64,000 nucleotides of DNA, taken from Nitrospira sp. SG-bin2. Its GTDB lineage: Bacteria > Nitrospirota > Nitrospiria > Nitrospirales > Nitrospiraceae. The translations under genes and the position numbers were made by a program. The DNA lies in the NCBI GenBank assembly GCA_002083405.1, contig LVWT01000057.1:1-64000 (forward strand), in the 5' to 3' direction. Shown in pieces: positions 16,800-26,345 of this stretch; positions within the stretch are counted from its first letter, which is position 1; the number at the start of each line of letters is the position of its first letter. A model generated the notes under the pieces. The model saw nothing but the letters and a program-made list of their open reading frames with translations. It was not told the origin of the DNA and made no database searches.

Positions 16800-18329
16800 A
16801 TGAGACTCATCACCTTACTTCTGGCCTCCATCTTCGCCGCAACGTCAGCTATCGAAAGCGTGGCAAGCGGCACGACACTCGATTCAACAATTTCAGACTC
16901 AACCTGGATTGAGCATGGATTGGAACAGATTTCCGCCGAACGGATGATGGCGGATATCGCGGAACTCAGCAGCCCGCGATTTGGAGGACGACAGACCGGC
17001 ACCGATTATGATCGGGAGTCGGCGGCATTCGTAGCCGACCGGTTCAGCGCGCTTCGGCTGCATCGCTCAACCGCCTCTGCTCCGGAAAGCCGAACGAATC
17101 CCCTGCCGCAACGGGAATGGAAACAGACCATGCCGGTCACTGCGACCACGATCCAAGACGAGCCGTTTCTACAAATCAACGCTGCGAACAACCAATCGAC
17201 GCTACGAGTCGGGCCTGAGTTTTTGCCCATATTGGATTCACCATCGGTCGACATCCACTCCTCCATCGTCTTTGTCGGCTACGGCCTCTCCGACCCGGCC
17301 AACGGCATCGACGACTATGCGGGCCTCGACGTCCGGAACAAGATCGTCCTCTTTCTGCGCGGCAAGCCGGAACCGTACAAAGGCGCCTTCACACATGCGG
17401 ACAAAGTGCGGATCGCCAAAGAGAAAGGAGCCGCCGCCTATCTGACAGCTACCGGTCCGATCTTGAGTGCCTACGAACTGCGCCGAGGCACGACCGGGAC
17501 GCCGACCGCCTTGTATGCCGGGACCGACCCATCGCAGCAGCTGCCGGGCGCATGGATCAGCACGGACATCGCCGAGACGATCGTACGAAACGGATCGCCG
17601 GACAACAAGCCGCTTCGGGATCTCCAGGAAGCGATCACCCGGACCGACTCATCACGATCGTTTGTGACTTCTGCGACGGCACGATTGGCCTGGACCACCC
17701 TGTCGTCACCGGGCACGCTCTATAATGTGGCCTCGCTGATCCGCGGCTACTCGCCGCGCAGCGATGAAACCATCATCATCGGCGCCCATCGCGACCACTT
17801 CGGCAAGCAAGCCGGCCGCCTGTTCGCAGGAGCCGACGACAATGCCTCCGGCACCGCCGTCATGCTGGAGGTGGCACGGGTCCTGGCGTCGGCCCCTGCC
17901 GCGCCAAAACGCTCTATTCTGTTTCTCTCGTTCAGCGGTGAAGAACAGGGGCTACTGGGATCGCGGCTCTATATGTCTCAACCCATCGCCCCTCTGGCCA
18001 AGACCGTCGGCATGATCAACATCGACCATGCCGGGGTCGGCAACGGGCGGCTCACGGTGGGTGTGACGGGGTTAGAAAAGAGCGTAGCATCGGAAGCAGG
18101 CCAGGCGTCGGGGCTCAGCGACAAGCTCGACCTCTATGGATTCTTTCCCGGCGGCGATCACGTACCCTTCAAGGAAGCAGGAGTCCCGACGATCACCGTC
18201 GTCAGCGGCGGCGTCCACCCGCACTTTCACCAACCGACCGACACAGCCGACACGATCGACCCGGAAATCGTAAAGTCCGTGGCCCGGTATGTACTAGCCT
18301 TGGCCTGGCAGCTGGCCAATGCGCCGTGA
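16800..18329 (+). CDS. M28 family zinc aminopeptidase with PA domain
   Basis: About 509 residues with an N-terminal signal peptide (LITLLLASIFAATSA). A PA-type insert occupies roughly residues 120-270. The M28 core supplies the metal and catalytic residues: GAHRDHFG, GADDNASG, FSGEEQG, NIDHAG and HPHFHQPTDT. It would release N-terminal residues from peptides in the periplasm or outside. The ATG at 16800 is preferred; a TTG at 16788 in the same frame is too close to GGAG. It stands alone. Confidence 0.88.
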   Translation: MRLITLLLASIFAATSAIESVASGTTLDSTISDSTWIEHGLEQISAERMMADIAELSSPRFGGRQTGTDYDRESAAFVADRFSALRLHRSTASAPESRTNPLPQREWKQTMPVTATTIQDEPFLQINAANNQSTLRVGPEFLPILDSPSVDIHSSIVFVGYGLSDPANGIDDYAGLDVRNKIVLFLRGKPEPYKGAFTHADKVRIAKEKGAAAYLTATGPILSAYELRRGTTGTPTALYAGTDPSQQLPGAWISTDIAETIVRNGSPDNKPLRDLQEAITRTDSSRSFVTSATARLAWTTLSSPGTLYNVASLIRGYSPRSDETIIIGAHRDHFGKQAGRLFAGADDNASGTAVMLEVARVLASAPAAPKRSILFLSFSGEEQGLLGSRLYMSQPIAPLAKTVGMINIDHAGVGNGRLTVGVTGLEKSVASEAGQASGLSDKLDLYGFFPGGDHVPFKEAGVPTITVVSGGVHPHFHQPTDTADTIDPEIVKSVARYVLALAWQLANAP

Positions 18330-18423
18330 CGCGCTCCCAAAGCGGAAGATGTCTTGCAAATCCGGGCACCTCAAACTGACCCCTGTATCTCTTTCCCAAC
18401 ACGCTCCCCTCGTCCGCTAGGCT

Positions 18424-18726
18424 TCAGTTCGAGATCTTCGCGGCGAGCACGTCGACGTGCTCGATCTGTGGCGCTTCGGCAAGCAACTCGGGTGCCTTGG
18501 CCATCAGTGCTGCTGCGATCGGGCCCGCCAAATGTGCCTTGCGTCCTGCATCATCAGCAAAGGCATCAAATATGCCGAATGTCGCCGGCCCCAACCGCAG
18601 TGCGAACCAGATCGGCGTCGTAGCCTCCTGATTTGCCAGGGCGAGCCCACTTTCAAGAAAGCGGGCGACATCTGCTTCTTTTCCCGGCTTGGCTTGCAAT
18701 CGCACGAACAGAGCAACTCGTACCAT
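18424..18726 (-). CDS. ABM-domain (YgiN-like) monooxygenase
   Basis: A 100-residue antibiotic-biosynthesis-monooxygenase fold protein (VALFVRLQAKPGKEADVARFL, then WFALRLGPATFGIFDAF). Such cofactor-free dimers oxidise quinols or related aromatics. It is transcribed divergently from the GlxA-type regulator gene with 103 bp between them, so the regulator may control it. An AAAGGAGAAAGTG ribosome site precedes it. Confidence 0.85.
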   Translation of the reverse strand: MVRVALFVRLQAKPGKEADVARFLESGLALANQEATTPIWFALRLGPATFGIFDAFADDAGRKAHLAGPIAAALMAKAPELLAEAPQIEHVDVLAAKISN

Positions 18727-18829
18727 GACACTTTCTCCTTTCAGAGGTTGAACAGAGTGAGGCGTATTCTAGCGATGGATACCAATTGGCACTAGTGGCA
18801 AGAATGACAATTATGCTACAGTTCTCGCC

Positions 18830-19792
18830 ATGCGAATTTATGTTCTCGCGCTGAATGAAGTCTTCGACACCGGCTTATCCACCCTTCTCGACACCTTCGG
18901 CGCGGCGAACGACCTTGCGGAATCCGCCGGGACACCGTCGACACGTTTCGATGTGACGGTCGTGGGTGTCCGTTCCCGCGTACACACCAGTCACGGGTTG
19001 TTGGTGCCTATACGGTCGGCGACACGACTTGCGCGTCCGGATGTCGCCCTCGTCCCAGCGCTCGGGGCAAAGATGCCTGAGACCCTGCGACTTGCGCTTG
19101 AACGGCGAGACGTGAAAGACGCGCAAGCGCTCCTTCGTCGCTGGTCTGGCAGCGGCACACTGGTGGGCGCGGCATGCACGGGCACGTTTGTCCTTGCTGG
19201 CACGTTGCTGCTCAATGGCCAGCATGGGACGACATCCTGGTGGCTCGCCCCGTTCTTTCGTGAACGGTACCCGCATGTCTTGCTAGACGACTCACGGATG
19301 CTCGTGAGTTCATCCCGCTTCGTCACCGCCGGCGCCGCGCTGGCCCACCTCGACCTGGCGTTGTGGCTGGTGCGTCGCAAAAGCCCGGCGCTGGCGGCCC
19401 TTACGGCCCGGTACCTGGTGGTTGAGCCACGGCCATCGCAGGCGGCATTCGCAATTCCTGACCACCTTGCGCACTCGGACCCGCTCGTCGAACGGTTCGA
19501 GCGGTGGGCACGGCGCCAGCTGGCTGAAGGCTTTTCGCTCAGCGAAGCGGCTCGCGCAGCCATGACAAGCGAACGGACCCTGGCTCGTCGCCTACAATCC
19601 GTGCTGGGCAAATCCCCGCTCGCGTACGTTCAGGATCTTCGTGTCGAGCGCGCGGTACATCTGCTACAGACGAGCAGCGCCAGTATCGACCAGATTGCCA
19701 CCCAGGTCGGCTACGCAGACGGGGTGACGCTGCGCACACTCATTCGGCGTAAGATCGGTCGCGGCGTACGCGAGCTACGGGCGCGTGACTGA
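18830..19792 (+). CDS. GlxA-type transcriptional regulator (DJ-1/PfpI plus AraC HTH)
   Basis: A 320-residue regulator. The N-terminal DJ-1/PfpI-like domain (about 1-190) keeps a nucleophile-elbow cysteine in GAACTGTFVLAG; the C-terminal AraC/XylS domain (about 220-315) has two helix-turn-helix units (MTSERTLARRLQ and IDQIATQVGYADGVTLRTLIRR). It is divergent from the ABM monooxygenase gene, the usual arrangement for a local regulator. The ligand is not known. Confidence 0.9.
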   Translation: MRIYVLALNEVFDTGLSTLLDTFGAANDLAESAGTPSTRFDVTVVGVRSRVHTSHGLLVPIRSATRLARPDVALVPALGAKMPETLRLALERRDVKDAQALLRRWSGSGTLVGAACTGTFVLAGTLLLNGQHGTTSWWLAPFFRERYPHVLLDDSRMLVSSSRFVTAGAALAHLDLALWLVRRKSPALAALTARYLVVEPRPSQAAFAIPDHLAHSDPLVERFERWARRQLAEGFSLSEAARAAMTSERTLARRLQSVLGKSPLAYVQDLRVERAVHLLQTSSASIDQIATQVGYADGVTLRTLIRRKIGRGVRELRARD

Positions 19793-19904
19793 TCGAAAGG
19801 AAACGAAAAATGCCGGACCTGCTTCCTCCTGCTCGCGGAGGGAGAGAGAGAGATGGGGGCATTCTACATTCCTTGTCGCCTGACGAACTGGCGACGATAA
19901 GAGC

Positions 19905-20153
19905 TTGCTACGCACGGCACGCGCCGCAGTCGGGGACTACTGCTACCGCGTCATCAATCATGGCAATACCCGTGCTGTGGTCTTTTGGATTGGAAGGCTG
20001 GATGAACCAATGGCCGCACTCTTGGGCCTCGATGCGAATCTCCGTCCCATCGGCCGCCCGCAGACACTGGAAGAAATGCAGAATATCCCTATTCTTTTCA
20101 CTCGGGGTTCTCAAGTTGCTGAGCTCCGTGCTATTAGGATCGTTGTTCGATGA
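19905..20153 (+). CDS. Doubtful small ORF
   Basis: An 82-residue frame with a protein-like central part (YCYRVINHGNTRAVVFWIG, then LEEMQNIPILFTRG). It has no clear ribosome site. It could be a short gene or a fragment of a longer broken one. The rest of the 451-bp spacer 19793-20243 shows nothing else except a short GA run near 19840. Confidence 0.25.
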   Translation: MLRTARAAVGDYCYRVINHGNTRAVVFWIGRLDEPMAALLGLDANLRPIGRPQTLEEMQNIPILFTRGSQVAELRAIRIVVR

Positions 20154-20243
20154 ATCCGGCGAGCCCTTGCATGCCTCACTACAGCATGCAGGGAACGGCG
20201 CTTGGCACCATTTCTACCACTGCGGGTTAGGGAGATTCCGTTT

Positions 20244-21302
20244 ATGGCTATCACGTTCCCTGTGAGAACATTCACTGGCGGACTTTGCTTAATCGTTGCC
20301 ATTGGTGTTCTGGTTGTTTCCGGCTGCTCAGCCAGCTCAAAGAAGGATCCGGAGGCGATATACCGCGACGCGGCGTTGCTCGCCAATACTGGTCGATATG
20401 AAGAGGCTGCTCAAATGTGGAAGAAAGCCGCCGAACTTGGACACAGCAAAGCGATGAGCGACTTGGGTGCGTTATACAGCAACGGTCTCGGAGTGTCTGA
20501 AGATTGGGAGGAGGCCGTCAAATGGTGGACCAAGGCGGTTCAGGCTGGTGATTCGGAATCTATTTACAATGTCGGCGTCTACCACTACAAGCAAGGCAAA
20601 TTTAGCCAGGCGTTTTTGTGGTTCAATGAAGCTGCCACTCGGGGGATTGCTGCAGGAATGATGAGCGTAGGATCGATGCACATGAAAGGTGAGGGTGTGC
20701 CTGAGGACAGTGAAGAAGGATTGCGTTGGGTTCGCGCCGCTGCCAAGGCTGGTCTTCCTGCCGCAAAAACTGCACTGGATCTCCATGAACGCGACGGTCA
20801 GGCTCTCGATGACTCGGACATGCCTTACGTAATTTCGGTTGATACATGGCGACGGCTCTTGCCCCATGTGTTTGACGGCAACACGCAAACAGCAATTAGC
20901 CTCTTTACCAACGTTTCAATTGATAATGTTTGCGGAGGCACGGCCATCACCACAACTAGTCCTTCGCTTGCAGCACAACACATCGGCTCCTTACTCCAGT
21001 GCTCTGTCGGGGCCGTCGCCAGCAAAGAACGGCAGCCCAACACCGAGAGTTTACGCGCAGCGACTGTTGGAATTCTTCTTCAGAGATACGGTCTTGAGTT
21101 ATGGAAGCCACAACTCTGGACCGATGAGGCCGGGAAGAAGGTGTCGGCCCTTAGCTCGAATTACGACAAGGCAGCAACGATCCGACACAACCTGGCAAAA
21201 CACCACTGGGCGGCTATCTTCACCACTTCATATCAGAACCTCCTGCAAGCTGCACAAGGAAGCAACGCCCCCGTCCCAGACTATTATGCGAAGGGTTTTT
21301 AA
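20244..21302 (+). CDS. Sel1-repeat lipoprotein
   Basis: About 352 residues. The N-terminus has a membrane segment ending VVSGC, a lipobox, so the protein is probably anchored in a membrane on the periplasmic side. Residues about 35-175 form four Sel1/TPR-like repeats (EEAAQMWKKAAELGHSKAM, EEAVKWWTKAVQAGDSES, and so on), a protein-interaction solenoid. The C-terminal half (about 180-352) is not recognised. The ATG at 20244 is preferred to an earlier frame start because the signal peptide begins there. Confidence 0.78.
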   Translation: MAITFPVRTFTGGLCLIVAIGVLVVSGCSASSKKDPEAIYRDAALLANTGRYEEAAQMWKKAAELGHSKAMSDLGALYSNGLGVSEDWEEAVKWWTKAVQAGDSESIYNVGVYHYKQGKFSQAFLWFNEAATRGIAAGMMSVGSMHMKGEGVPEDSEEGLRWVRAAAKAGLPAAKTALDLHERDGQALDDSDMPYVISVDTWRRLLPHVFDGNTQTAISLFTNVSIDNVCGGTAITTTSPSLAAQHIGSLLQCSVGAVASKERQPNTESLRAATVGILLQRYGLELWKPQLWTDEAGKKVSALSSNYDKAATIRHNLAKHHWAAIFTTSYQNLLQAAQGSNAPVPDYYAKGF

Positions 21303-21514
21303 CATCACACTGATGCCACTACCCTTACTACCCACGGCTCGTCCTCATCGAGCACTCTGCGACTGGTCGGAAAACGGAGACGGAGTATGACAATACTGCC
21401 CAACCCTGCGCCGCAACGACCCTCGCCTCACTGATCAGTGGAGCGAATCAAGTTGACCTTAGCCTCGACCTAAACCTTAACCTTCAAGAGGCCAGCAGTC
21501 TTTACCCTACCCTG

Positions 21515-21952
21515 CTATGGAAACTCGTTGAAGTCGTCCAGCGTGGATTGAATTGGAGGGAGGGGAGCCGTTTGGCGCGGGGGACCTGGCAAGACGAGCG
21601 GATTCCCGGATTGGTTGCCCCCTTGAATCAGCCCGATGGATAGCTGCGGACCCAGTGTGCCCACCGCTCCACTCCAGGCCTGACCAGTCGTCGGGTTGCG
21701 AAAACTGAATGTTTGGAAGTTTTGGCCCGGGTTATAGAGAAAGCCCTGTGTGCCCTGATTGTCGAGATAGAGACTCCCGCCGGGAAATCTGACCAGAGGC
21801 GCCACGCCGCCGCTGAATCCCCGGACACCCGACACGCTCTGAGCCCAGGCGGGTGACTCGACACACCCCACTGCAATCATCAGCGCAGCAAGACTCCACA
21901 GTATCGGCGCGGCTGCGCGAACAGAGACAAATTTCATGACAGTATCCATCAT
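21515..21952 (-). CDS. Exported hypothetical protein
   Basis: A 145-residue protein with a signal peptide (hydrophobic stretch about 12-30 followed by AWAQS). The mature part is Gly/Pro/Asn-rich without Cys. No family recognised. The second ATG, 15 bp in, is an equally good start. It is convergent with the Sel1 gene and divergent from the TolC gene. Confidence 0.6.
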   Translation of the reverse strand: MMDTVMKFVSVRAAAPILWSLAALMIAVGCVESPAWAQSVSGVRGFSGGVAPLVRFPGGSLYLDNQGTQGFLYNPGQNFQTFSFRNPTTGQAWSGAVGTLGPQLSIGLIQGGNQSGNPLVLPGPPRQTAPLPPIQSTLDDFNEFP

Positions 21953-22045
21953 TACGGATTATAGTATCGTCGAGTCTATCTTGTCGATGAACATGTTGAT
22001 TCATCAGCGCTTCTGCTAGAATTCCCATTCCGCTGCTCTGTTCTT

Positions 22046-22141
22046 TGTCGCTCGTATCTCGTGAAGCGTGAAGCGCGGTAAAGAAAGAGTCGCGTATACC
22101 ATCTTTGTTTGCGAGATACGAGATACGCTTCACGACATACC
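22046..22141. repeat. Intergenic inverted repeat (CGAGATACG family)
   Basis: CTCGTATCTCGTGAAGCG at 22050 is mirrored by CGAGATACGCTTCACGA at about 22122, forming a large imperfect hairpin. This is one of eight or more related sites in the window. Confidence 0.7.
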
Positions 22142-22199
22142 GGCATGTGAACGATTATTCGACGAACTGTCATGAATACTGCGAGCTAGGGAGGCAGTG

Positions 22200-23765
22200 A
22201 TGGACCTCACAACTTCGACTCATCGTCTGTGCCGCACCGCGATCGCACTGGCCGGCTTGTGGATCATCCCGGCCCCGACCGACGGCTGGAGTCTGGATAC
22301 GACCGAGCCGCCACCGGCCGAACGCCGCGAGACCCTTTCGCTGGCCGATGCGGCGCTGCGCGCGCTGCAGCACAACCTGGATATCAGCATCAGCCGCCAC
22401 ACCAAGGAGAGCCGGCTGGCGGACATCGTCATCGAGCAGGCCAAATTCGATCCGACGTTCAGCATCAATGGCCAATACAACCGTGTCGCGAGCCCGCTCA
22501 ACCGGCCGGTGTTCGGCGGAACCGGCGGCACGCTCAACACCATCACGACGTTCGACCAACGTACCAACTCCGTAACCGTGGATGCGACGCAAAGCCTGAT
22601 CACCGGCGGAAGCGTGAATCTGAACTACAGCCCGTCCCGCACCAACGTCAACCAGGATGTGGCGAGAGGCTTCCTGTTCAATCCATCCTGGACGGGCGGA
22701 CTGGGAGTGACGTTGACCCAGCCGCTGCTCCGGAATGCCGGGATCGATGTGAATAAGACCTTCATCAAAGTCGCGCAGAACAACGCCGATGTTGAGCAGC
22801 ATGTGTTTCGAGACCGTGTCTTGACCGTGATCGCCTCGGTGGAACAGACCTATTGGGAAGTCGTCTTTGCGAACGAGAACTTGAAAGTCGCGCAGGCTGC
22901 CCTCAAAGCCGCGGAAGAATTGCTGGCGACCAACCGCGCCAAATCGAAAGCCGGCATCATGTCCATTGTGGATGTGCTCCAAGCCGAAGCGGCTATGGCC
23001 TCGCGTGTCGAACAGGTGCTGGTGGCCGAGCGAACCATTCGCGACCAGGGCGACCAATTACGAAAGCTCCTCAACCCCGGCGAAGAGGACTTGCGCCAGG
23101 ACATCGTGCTGATCCCCACCGATCCGCCCGCCACTGCCCTGGAGCCCATCAGTCTCCAGGAAACCATCGACATCGCCATCGACCAGCGCCCGGAAATCAT
23201 CCAAGCGAAGAAGAACGTCGATTCGGGGGAACTCAACCAGCAATTTGCCCGCAACCAGATGCTGCCCACCCTGTCGCTCCAAGGCACAATGGGCATGGCC
23301 GGACTGGGCGGTGACTACGGTGAATCCTTCACCAGAAATTTCAGCGGCGACTTTTACAACTACGGCGCCGGCCTGGTACTGAGCTATCCCCTCGGCAACC
23401 GTGCGGCCATCAGCACCTACAACAAACGCCAACTGGAAGCCCAGAATGCCGAGGTTGCGCTTGTGCGCGCCCGCCAGCAAGTCATCGTCGGTGTCCGTGA
23501 GGCCGTCCGCCGGGTCCAAACCGATTTCAAGCGCATTGAGACGACCAGGTCGGCCCGTATCATGGCTGAGAAGCAGCTGCAGGCCGAGCAGGAACGCCTG
23601 AAAGTTGGAATGAGCACGACACGCTTTGTCCTCGACTTCCAGCGGGACCTGGCCACGGCCAGAGGAAACGAGCTGCGCGCCACCGTCGATTACAACAAGT
23701 CGCTCTCGAATCTTGCACGGCACAAGGCGACCACGCTGGACCGGTACAATTTTCAATTGGAGTAG
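22200..23765 (+). CDS. TolC-family outer-membrane protein
   Basis: About 521 residues with a signal peptide (about 10-30). Two structurally repeated halves of long helices with beta segments are visible (LSLADAALRALQHNLDISISR in the first; ISLQETIDIAIDQRPEIIQAKK in the second), the TolC/OEP pattern. It forms the outer-membrane channel of efflux or type I export pumps. No inner-membrane or adaptor partner lies beside it. ATG 22200 follows GGGAGG. Confidence 0.9.
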   Translation: MDLTTSTHRLCRTAIALAGLWIIPAPTDGWSLDTTEPPPAERRETLSLADAALRALQHNLDISISRHTKESRLADIVIEQAKFDPTFSINGQYNRVASPLNRPVFGGTGGTLNTITTFDQRTNSVTVDATQSLITGGSVNLNYSPSRTNVNQDVARGFLFNPSWTGGLGVTLTQPLLRNAGIDVNKTFIKVAQNNADVEQHVFRDRVLTVIASVEQTYWEVVFANENLKVAQAALKAAEELLATNRAKSKAGIMSIVDVLQAEAAMASRVEQVLVAERTIRDQGDQLRKLLNPGEEDLRQDIVLIPTDPPATALEPISLQETIDIAIDQRPEIIQAKKNVDSGELNQQFARNQMLPTLSLQGTMGMAGLGGDYGESFTRNFSGDFYNYGAGLVLSYPLGNRAAISTYNKRQLEAQNAEVALVRARQQVIVGVREAVRRVQTDFKRIETTRSARIMAEKQLQAEQERLKVGMSTTRFVLDFQRDLATARGNELRATVDYNKSLSNLARHKATTLDRYNFQLE

Positions 23766-23774
23766 CCACAGACA

Positions 23775-24479
23775 ATGCCACCCGAGCCGGATCGGCTCGT
23801 GCACGCTCCCACGTCGGAATGGGGATCGGCCCTTGCGCTGTTACCGCTGGCCGCAACGCTCGCGTACTACGTTCTTCCCGCTTCGCTCCAAGCACAGACC
23901 TTTGTTCAATTCGCACCGCAACTGCTGGCCTATGCCGCACTGTTCCTCTGGGCCTCCCGCAATTCGGCTGTCCGGTTTCGACTTGGGCTCGACCGGGCAC
24001 AGATGCGAACCGGCCTGCGCCAGGGACTGATAACCGGCCTCGCGCTCGGCGGCCTGAACACCGGCGTGATTCTGGCAGGCTTTCCCTTTCTCGGTTACGA
24101 CATCACCTTCTTACGGCAAACCCCGCATGGCCTGCTCCCCCTGTTCGTCATGATCCCTTGGATGATCGGGATCATCGCGTTCTTCGTGGAACTCAACTTC
24201 CGCGGTTTCATTTTAGGCAGACTTGCCGCATTGGAGTGCCGTCTATGGAAATCCGGCGCAGATAGCGGTTTCTCACCTCTGGCGCTGCTTACCACGACGC
24301 TGGTCTTTGCGTTCGATCCGTTTATGGTGCATACGTTTCAGCACCTCCACTGGATCGCTGTATGGGATGGGCTGATCTGGGGTGCGATCCGGCTACGGAC
24401 GGGAAACCTTTACACCACCATCGTCGCGCATGCGGTCGAAGTCCTCATCATGTATAGTGCGGTGAAAATGGCGATCTAG
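23775..24479 (+). CDS. CPBP-type intramembrane protease, atypical motif
   Basis: A 234-residue protein with about six to seven hydrophobic segments. The CPBP/CAAX-protease core is suggested by FFVELNFRGFILG (an E-x3-R motif, but with only one of the usual paired glutamates), VHTFQHLHW and a final VAHAVEVL. It begins 9 bp after the TolC-family gene and may be cotranscribed with it. Because the EE pair is incomplete, protease activity is uncertain. Confidence 0.65.
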   Translation: MPPEPDRLVHAPTSEWGSALALLPLAATLAYYVLPASLQAQTFVQFAPQLLAYAALFLWASRNSAVRFRLGLDRAQMRTGLRQGLITGLALGGLNTGVILAGFPFLGYDITFLRQTPHGLLPLFVMIPWMIGIIAFFVELNFRGFILGRLAALECRLWKSGADSGFSPLALLTTTLVFAFDPFMVHTFQHLHWIAVWDGLIWGAIRLRTGNLYTTIVAHAVEVLIMYSAVKMAI

Positions 24480-24483
24480 CGTA

Positions 24484-24662
24484 TTGCGTGAGGCGTATCT
24501 CGTCCTTCGACTCTGCTCAGGACCGTGAGCCTGTCCCTCGACACAGCTCGGGACCCTGAGTCCATCGAAGGGTCGAACGGTGAAGCGTGAAGCGCAGGAC
24601 AGAAGAAGAGGGCCTGCATCTTTGTTTGCGAGATACGAGATACGCGTCACGAGATACGTTTC
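24484..24662. repeat. Compound intergenic repeat
   Basis: Contains CCTTCGACTCTGCTCAGG and a partly inverted CCTGAGTCCATCGAAGG, then GTGAAGCGTGAAGCG and two CGAGATACG modules. It matches the family at 14.3, 22.0, 37.6, 43.2, 48.1 and 50.1 kb. Confidence 0.7.
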
Positions 24663-24679
24663 ACAAAGAAGGAGGCTCT

Positions 24680-25018
24680 GTGAATGACGTAGTGAAGTAT
24701 GCCGTGTACTTTTTGCTGGGCGGAACCATCGTCAGCATTTCGACCTACCTTGGCTCACAAGGCAAATCGTTTCTGGCCGCCTTTGCCAGCACCTTTCCCG
24801 CGATTACCGGCGCGACGTTTGTGCTGATGTATCTGAACGGAGGGAGCGACGCAATCGTCAGTTACGCCAAGAATCTGCTGTGGTTTGTCCCGCCCTGGAT
24901 CGTCTATGTCCTGTCCATGGTCGCCGGCGTCCCCCGCTTCGGCTTCTGGCCGAGCATGGTCGGCTCGCTCGTGTTGTATATGGGCTGCGTCGGCGCGGTA
25001 CGGCTCTGGCTGCGCTGA
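24680..25018 (+). CDS. DUF3147-like small membrane protein
   Basis: A 112-residue protein with a GTG start directly behind AAGGAGG. Four hydrophobic segments cover almost the whole length. The spacing and the GGSDAIVSYAKNLLWFVPPW segment resemble DUF3147/GlpM-like proteins. Function unknown. The upstream open frame is only repeat sequence. Confidence 0.6.
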   Translation: MNDVVKYAVYFLLGGTIVSISTYLGSQGKSFLAAFASTFPAITGATFVLMYLNGGSDAIVSYAKNLLWFVPPWIVYVLSMVAGVPRFGFWPSMVGSLVLYMGCVGAVRLWLR

Positions 25019-25039
25019 TCCCACCAGCGGCACATCCCG

Positions 25040-25360
25040 TTATTCGACGACGACTGCCGTGCCGCTCGCGCTGACCATCAGCATGCTGGCATTGGCGCCG
25101 ATGGTTTCGTAGTCGATGTCGATGCCCACGATGGCATTGGCACCCAGGTGTTTGGCCTGCTCGCGCATTTCACCGAGGGCGATGTCCTTGGCCTTGCGCA
25201 GTTCGCCTTCATAGGCCGCCGATCGGCCGCCGACGATATCGCGAATCGACGCGAAGAAGTCCCTGAAGATGTTTGCCCCGAGGATGGCGTCCCCGGATAC
25301 CAAGCCGAGATACTTGATCGCTTTCCTGCCTTCGATGTTGTGTGTCGTGGTGAGAATCAT
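25040..25360 (-). CDS. YbjQ family (UPF0145) protein
   Basis: A 106-residue protein with the conserved N-terminus TTTHNIEGRKAIKYLGLVSG, the LGANAIVGIDIDYE segment and a C-terminal SASGTAVVVE, all typical of the YbjQ/heavy-metal-binding-domain family. It probably forms pentamers; the biochemical role is not established. An AGGAGGTG site precedes the start. Confidence 0.92.
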   Translation of the reverse strand: MILTTTHNIEGRKAIKYLGLVSGDAILGANIFRDFFASIRDIVGGRSAAYEGELRKAKDIALGEMREQAKHLGANAIVGIDIDYETIGANASMLMVSASGTAVVVE

Positions 25361-25491
25361 TCAGCACCTCCTCCCTGGAGGGCCCATGGTCTCATTGACG
25401 AGACCATTCACCAAGACTTTCCCGAATCCTCGTTGAAGCATGCGAAAGAGGCTGCTAGGATCGTGCATTTGCCGAGTCCGGAGCATATCTC

Positions 25492-26049
25492 GTGAACTCT
25501 ACCCCTCCGCCTCACAACCGGCCTACAGACTTGATCATCGAGGGCGCGCGGCAGAATAATCTGAAAAACATCTCGCTCCGCATTCCCCACGACCGAGTGA
25601 CCGCCATTACCGGCCTGTCCGGATCGGGAAAATCGTCATTGGCCTTCGACACCCTCTTTGCGGAAGGCCAGTGGCGCTATATCGAATCCCTCTCGACCTA
25701 TGCCCGCATGTTTCTCGACAAGGTCGCGCGCCCCGATGTGGATCGCATCCAGAACGTGCGCCCGGCCATCGCGATCGAGCAGAAAAACCAGGTTCGTACC
25801 GCCCGCTCGACCGTCGGCACCACGACAGAAATCGCCGACCTGCTGCGCCTCCTCTTTGCCAAGATCGGCAAACCCACATGCCCGGAATGCCGCCGGGAAG
25901 CTCGCGCTTTTCAGCCGGACTCTGTCGCCGACGATCTCCTGCTTCGCTTTCCCGGCATACTGGCGCCCAATACAAAGCTGCGCAGTACAATCGTCCCCCC
26001 TCCCCCCGAGCCTGCCCCCAAGACCAGAAGCGAGGACACTCACAGGTAA
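25492..26049 (+). pseudogene. Truncated uvrA 5' end fused to an IS91-type transposase segment
   Basis: The frame opens with GTG at 25492 behind GGAG. Residues 1-155 are the UvrA N-terminal ATPase part with Walker A GLSGSGKSS. At about 25951-25956 the sequence switches and continues FPGILAPNTKLRSTIVPPPPEP, which matches the RFHGVLAPNxxLR region of IS91-family transposases. The UvrA product is therefore broken. Its first 428 bp recur at 30574-31001, the first 152 bp without a single change. Confidence 0.85.
25529..25956. repeat. Direct repeat, uvrA copy 1
   Basis: 428 bp matching 30574-31001 at an offset of 5045 bp. 25529-25680 is identical; the remainder differs mostly at third codon positions. 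This pattern suggests two diverged alleles joined by recombination within the identical stretch. Confidence 0.92.
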
Positions 26050-26345
26050 GGAGAACCACCGTGCATGAGTTGGGCAAGACTGTTCAAACGGATCTTCGAT
26101 ATCGAGGTGAATTGCCCCAACTGCGGCGCGCTTCGAAGATCATCACCTGTCCTGAGCCTTCGTCGAAGGACTGCCATCGAAGACCCTCCTGTGATCAACA
26201 AGATAACTAGCCATGCGGGCCTACCGCCCCACGCAACGCACTCCGGCGCGTCGAGTCGACGGATTCCGGGGAATCTATCAGCCGAAAACCGCCTGCCAAC
26301 GCAAGCCGGCAGCGCCACTCACTCTGGGTCAGACCGAGCGATGGC
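25951..26345 (+). mobile_element. IS91-family transposase 3' remnant (copy A)
   Basis: Reading rightward with at least one frame change, the translation gives GILAPNTKLR, then MSWARLFKRIFDIEVNCPNCGA and IEDPPVINKITSHAGLP. This is the order and wording of the C-terminal zinc-finger part of IS91/ISCR-type rolling-circle transposases. An inserted CCTGAGCCTTCGTCGAAGG module breaks the finger. 26194-26345 recurs in degenerate form at 29982-30108. Confidence 0.75.

Noticed and set aside
19810..20265. 151-residue open frame after the GlxA-type gene
   Set aside because: Composition and lack of a plausible domain suggest chance; it overlaps the start of the Sel1 lipoprotein in another frame.
22170..23057. 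Leftward open frame opposite the TolC-family gene
   Set aside because: No signal, no motif and complete overlap with a well-supported gene.
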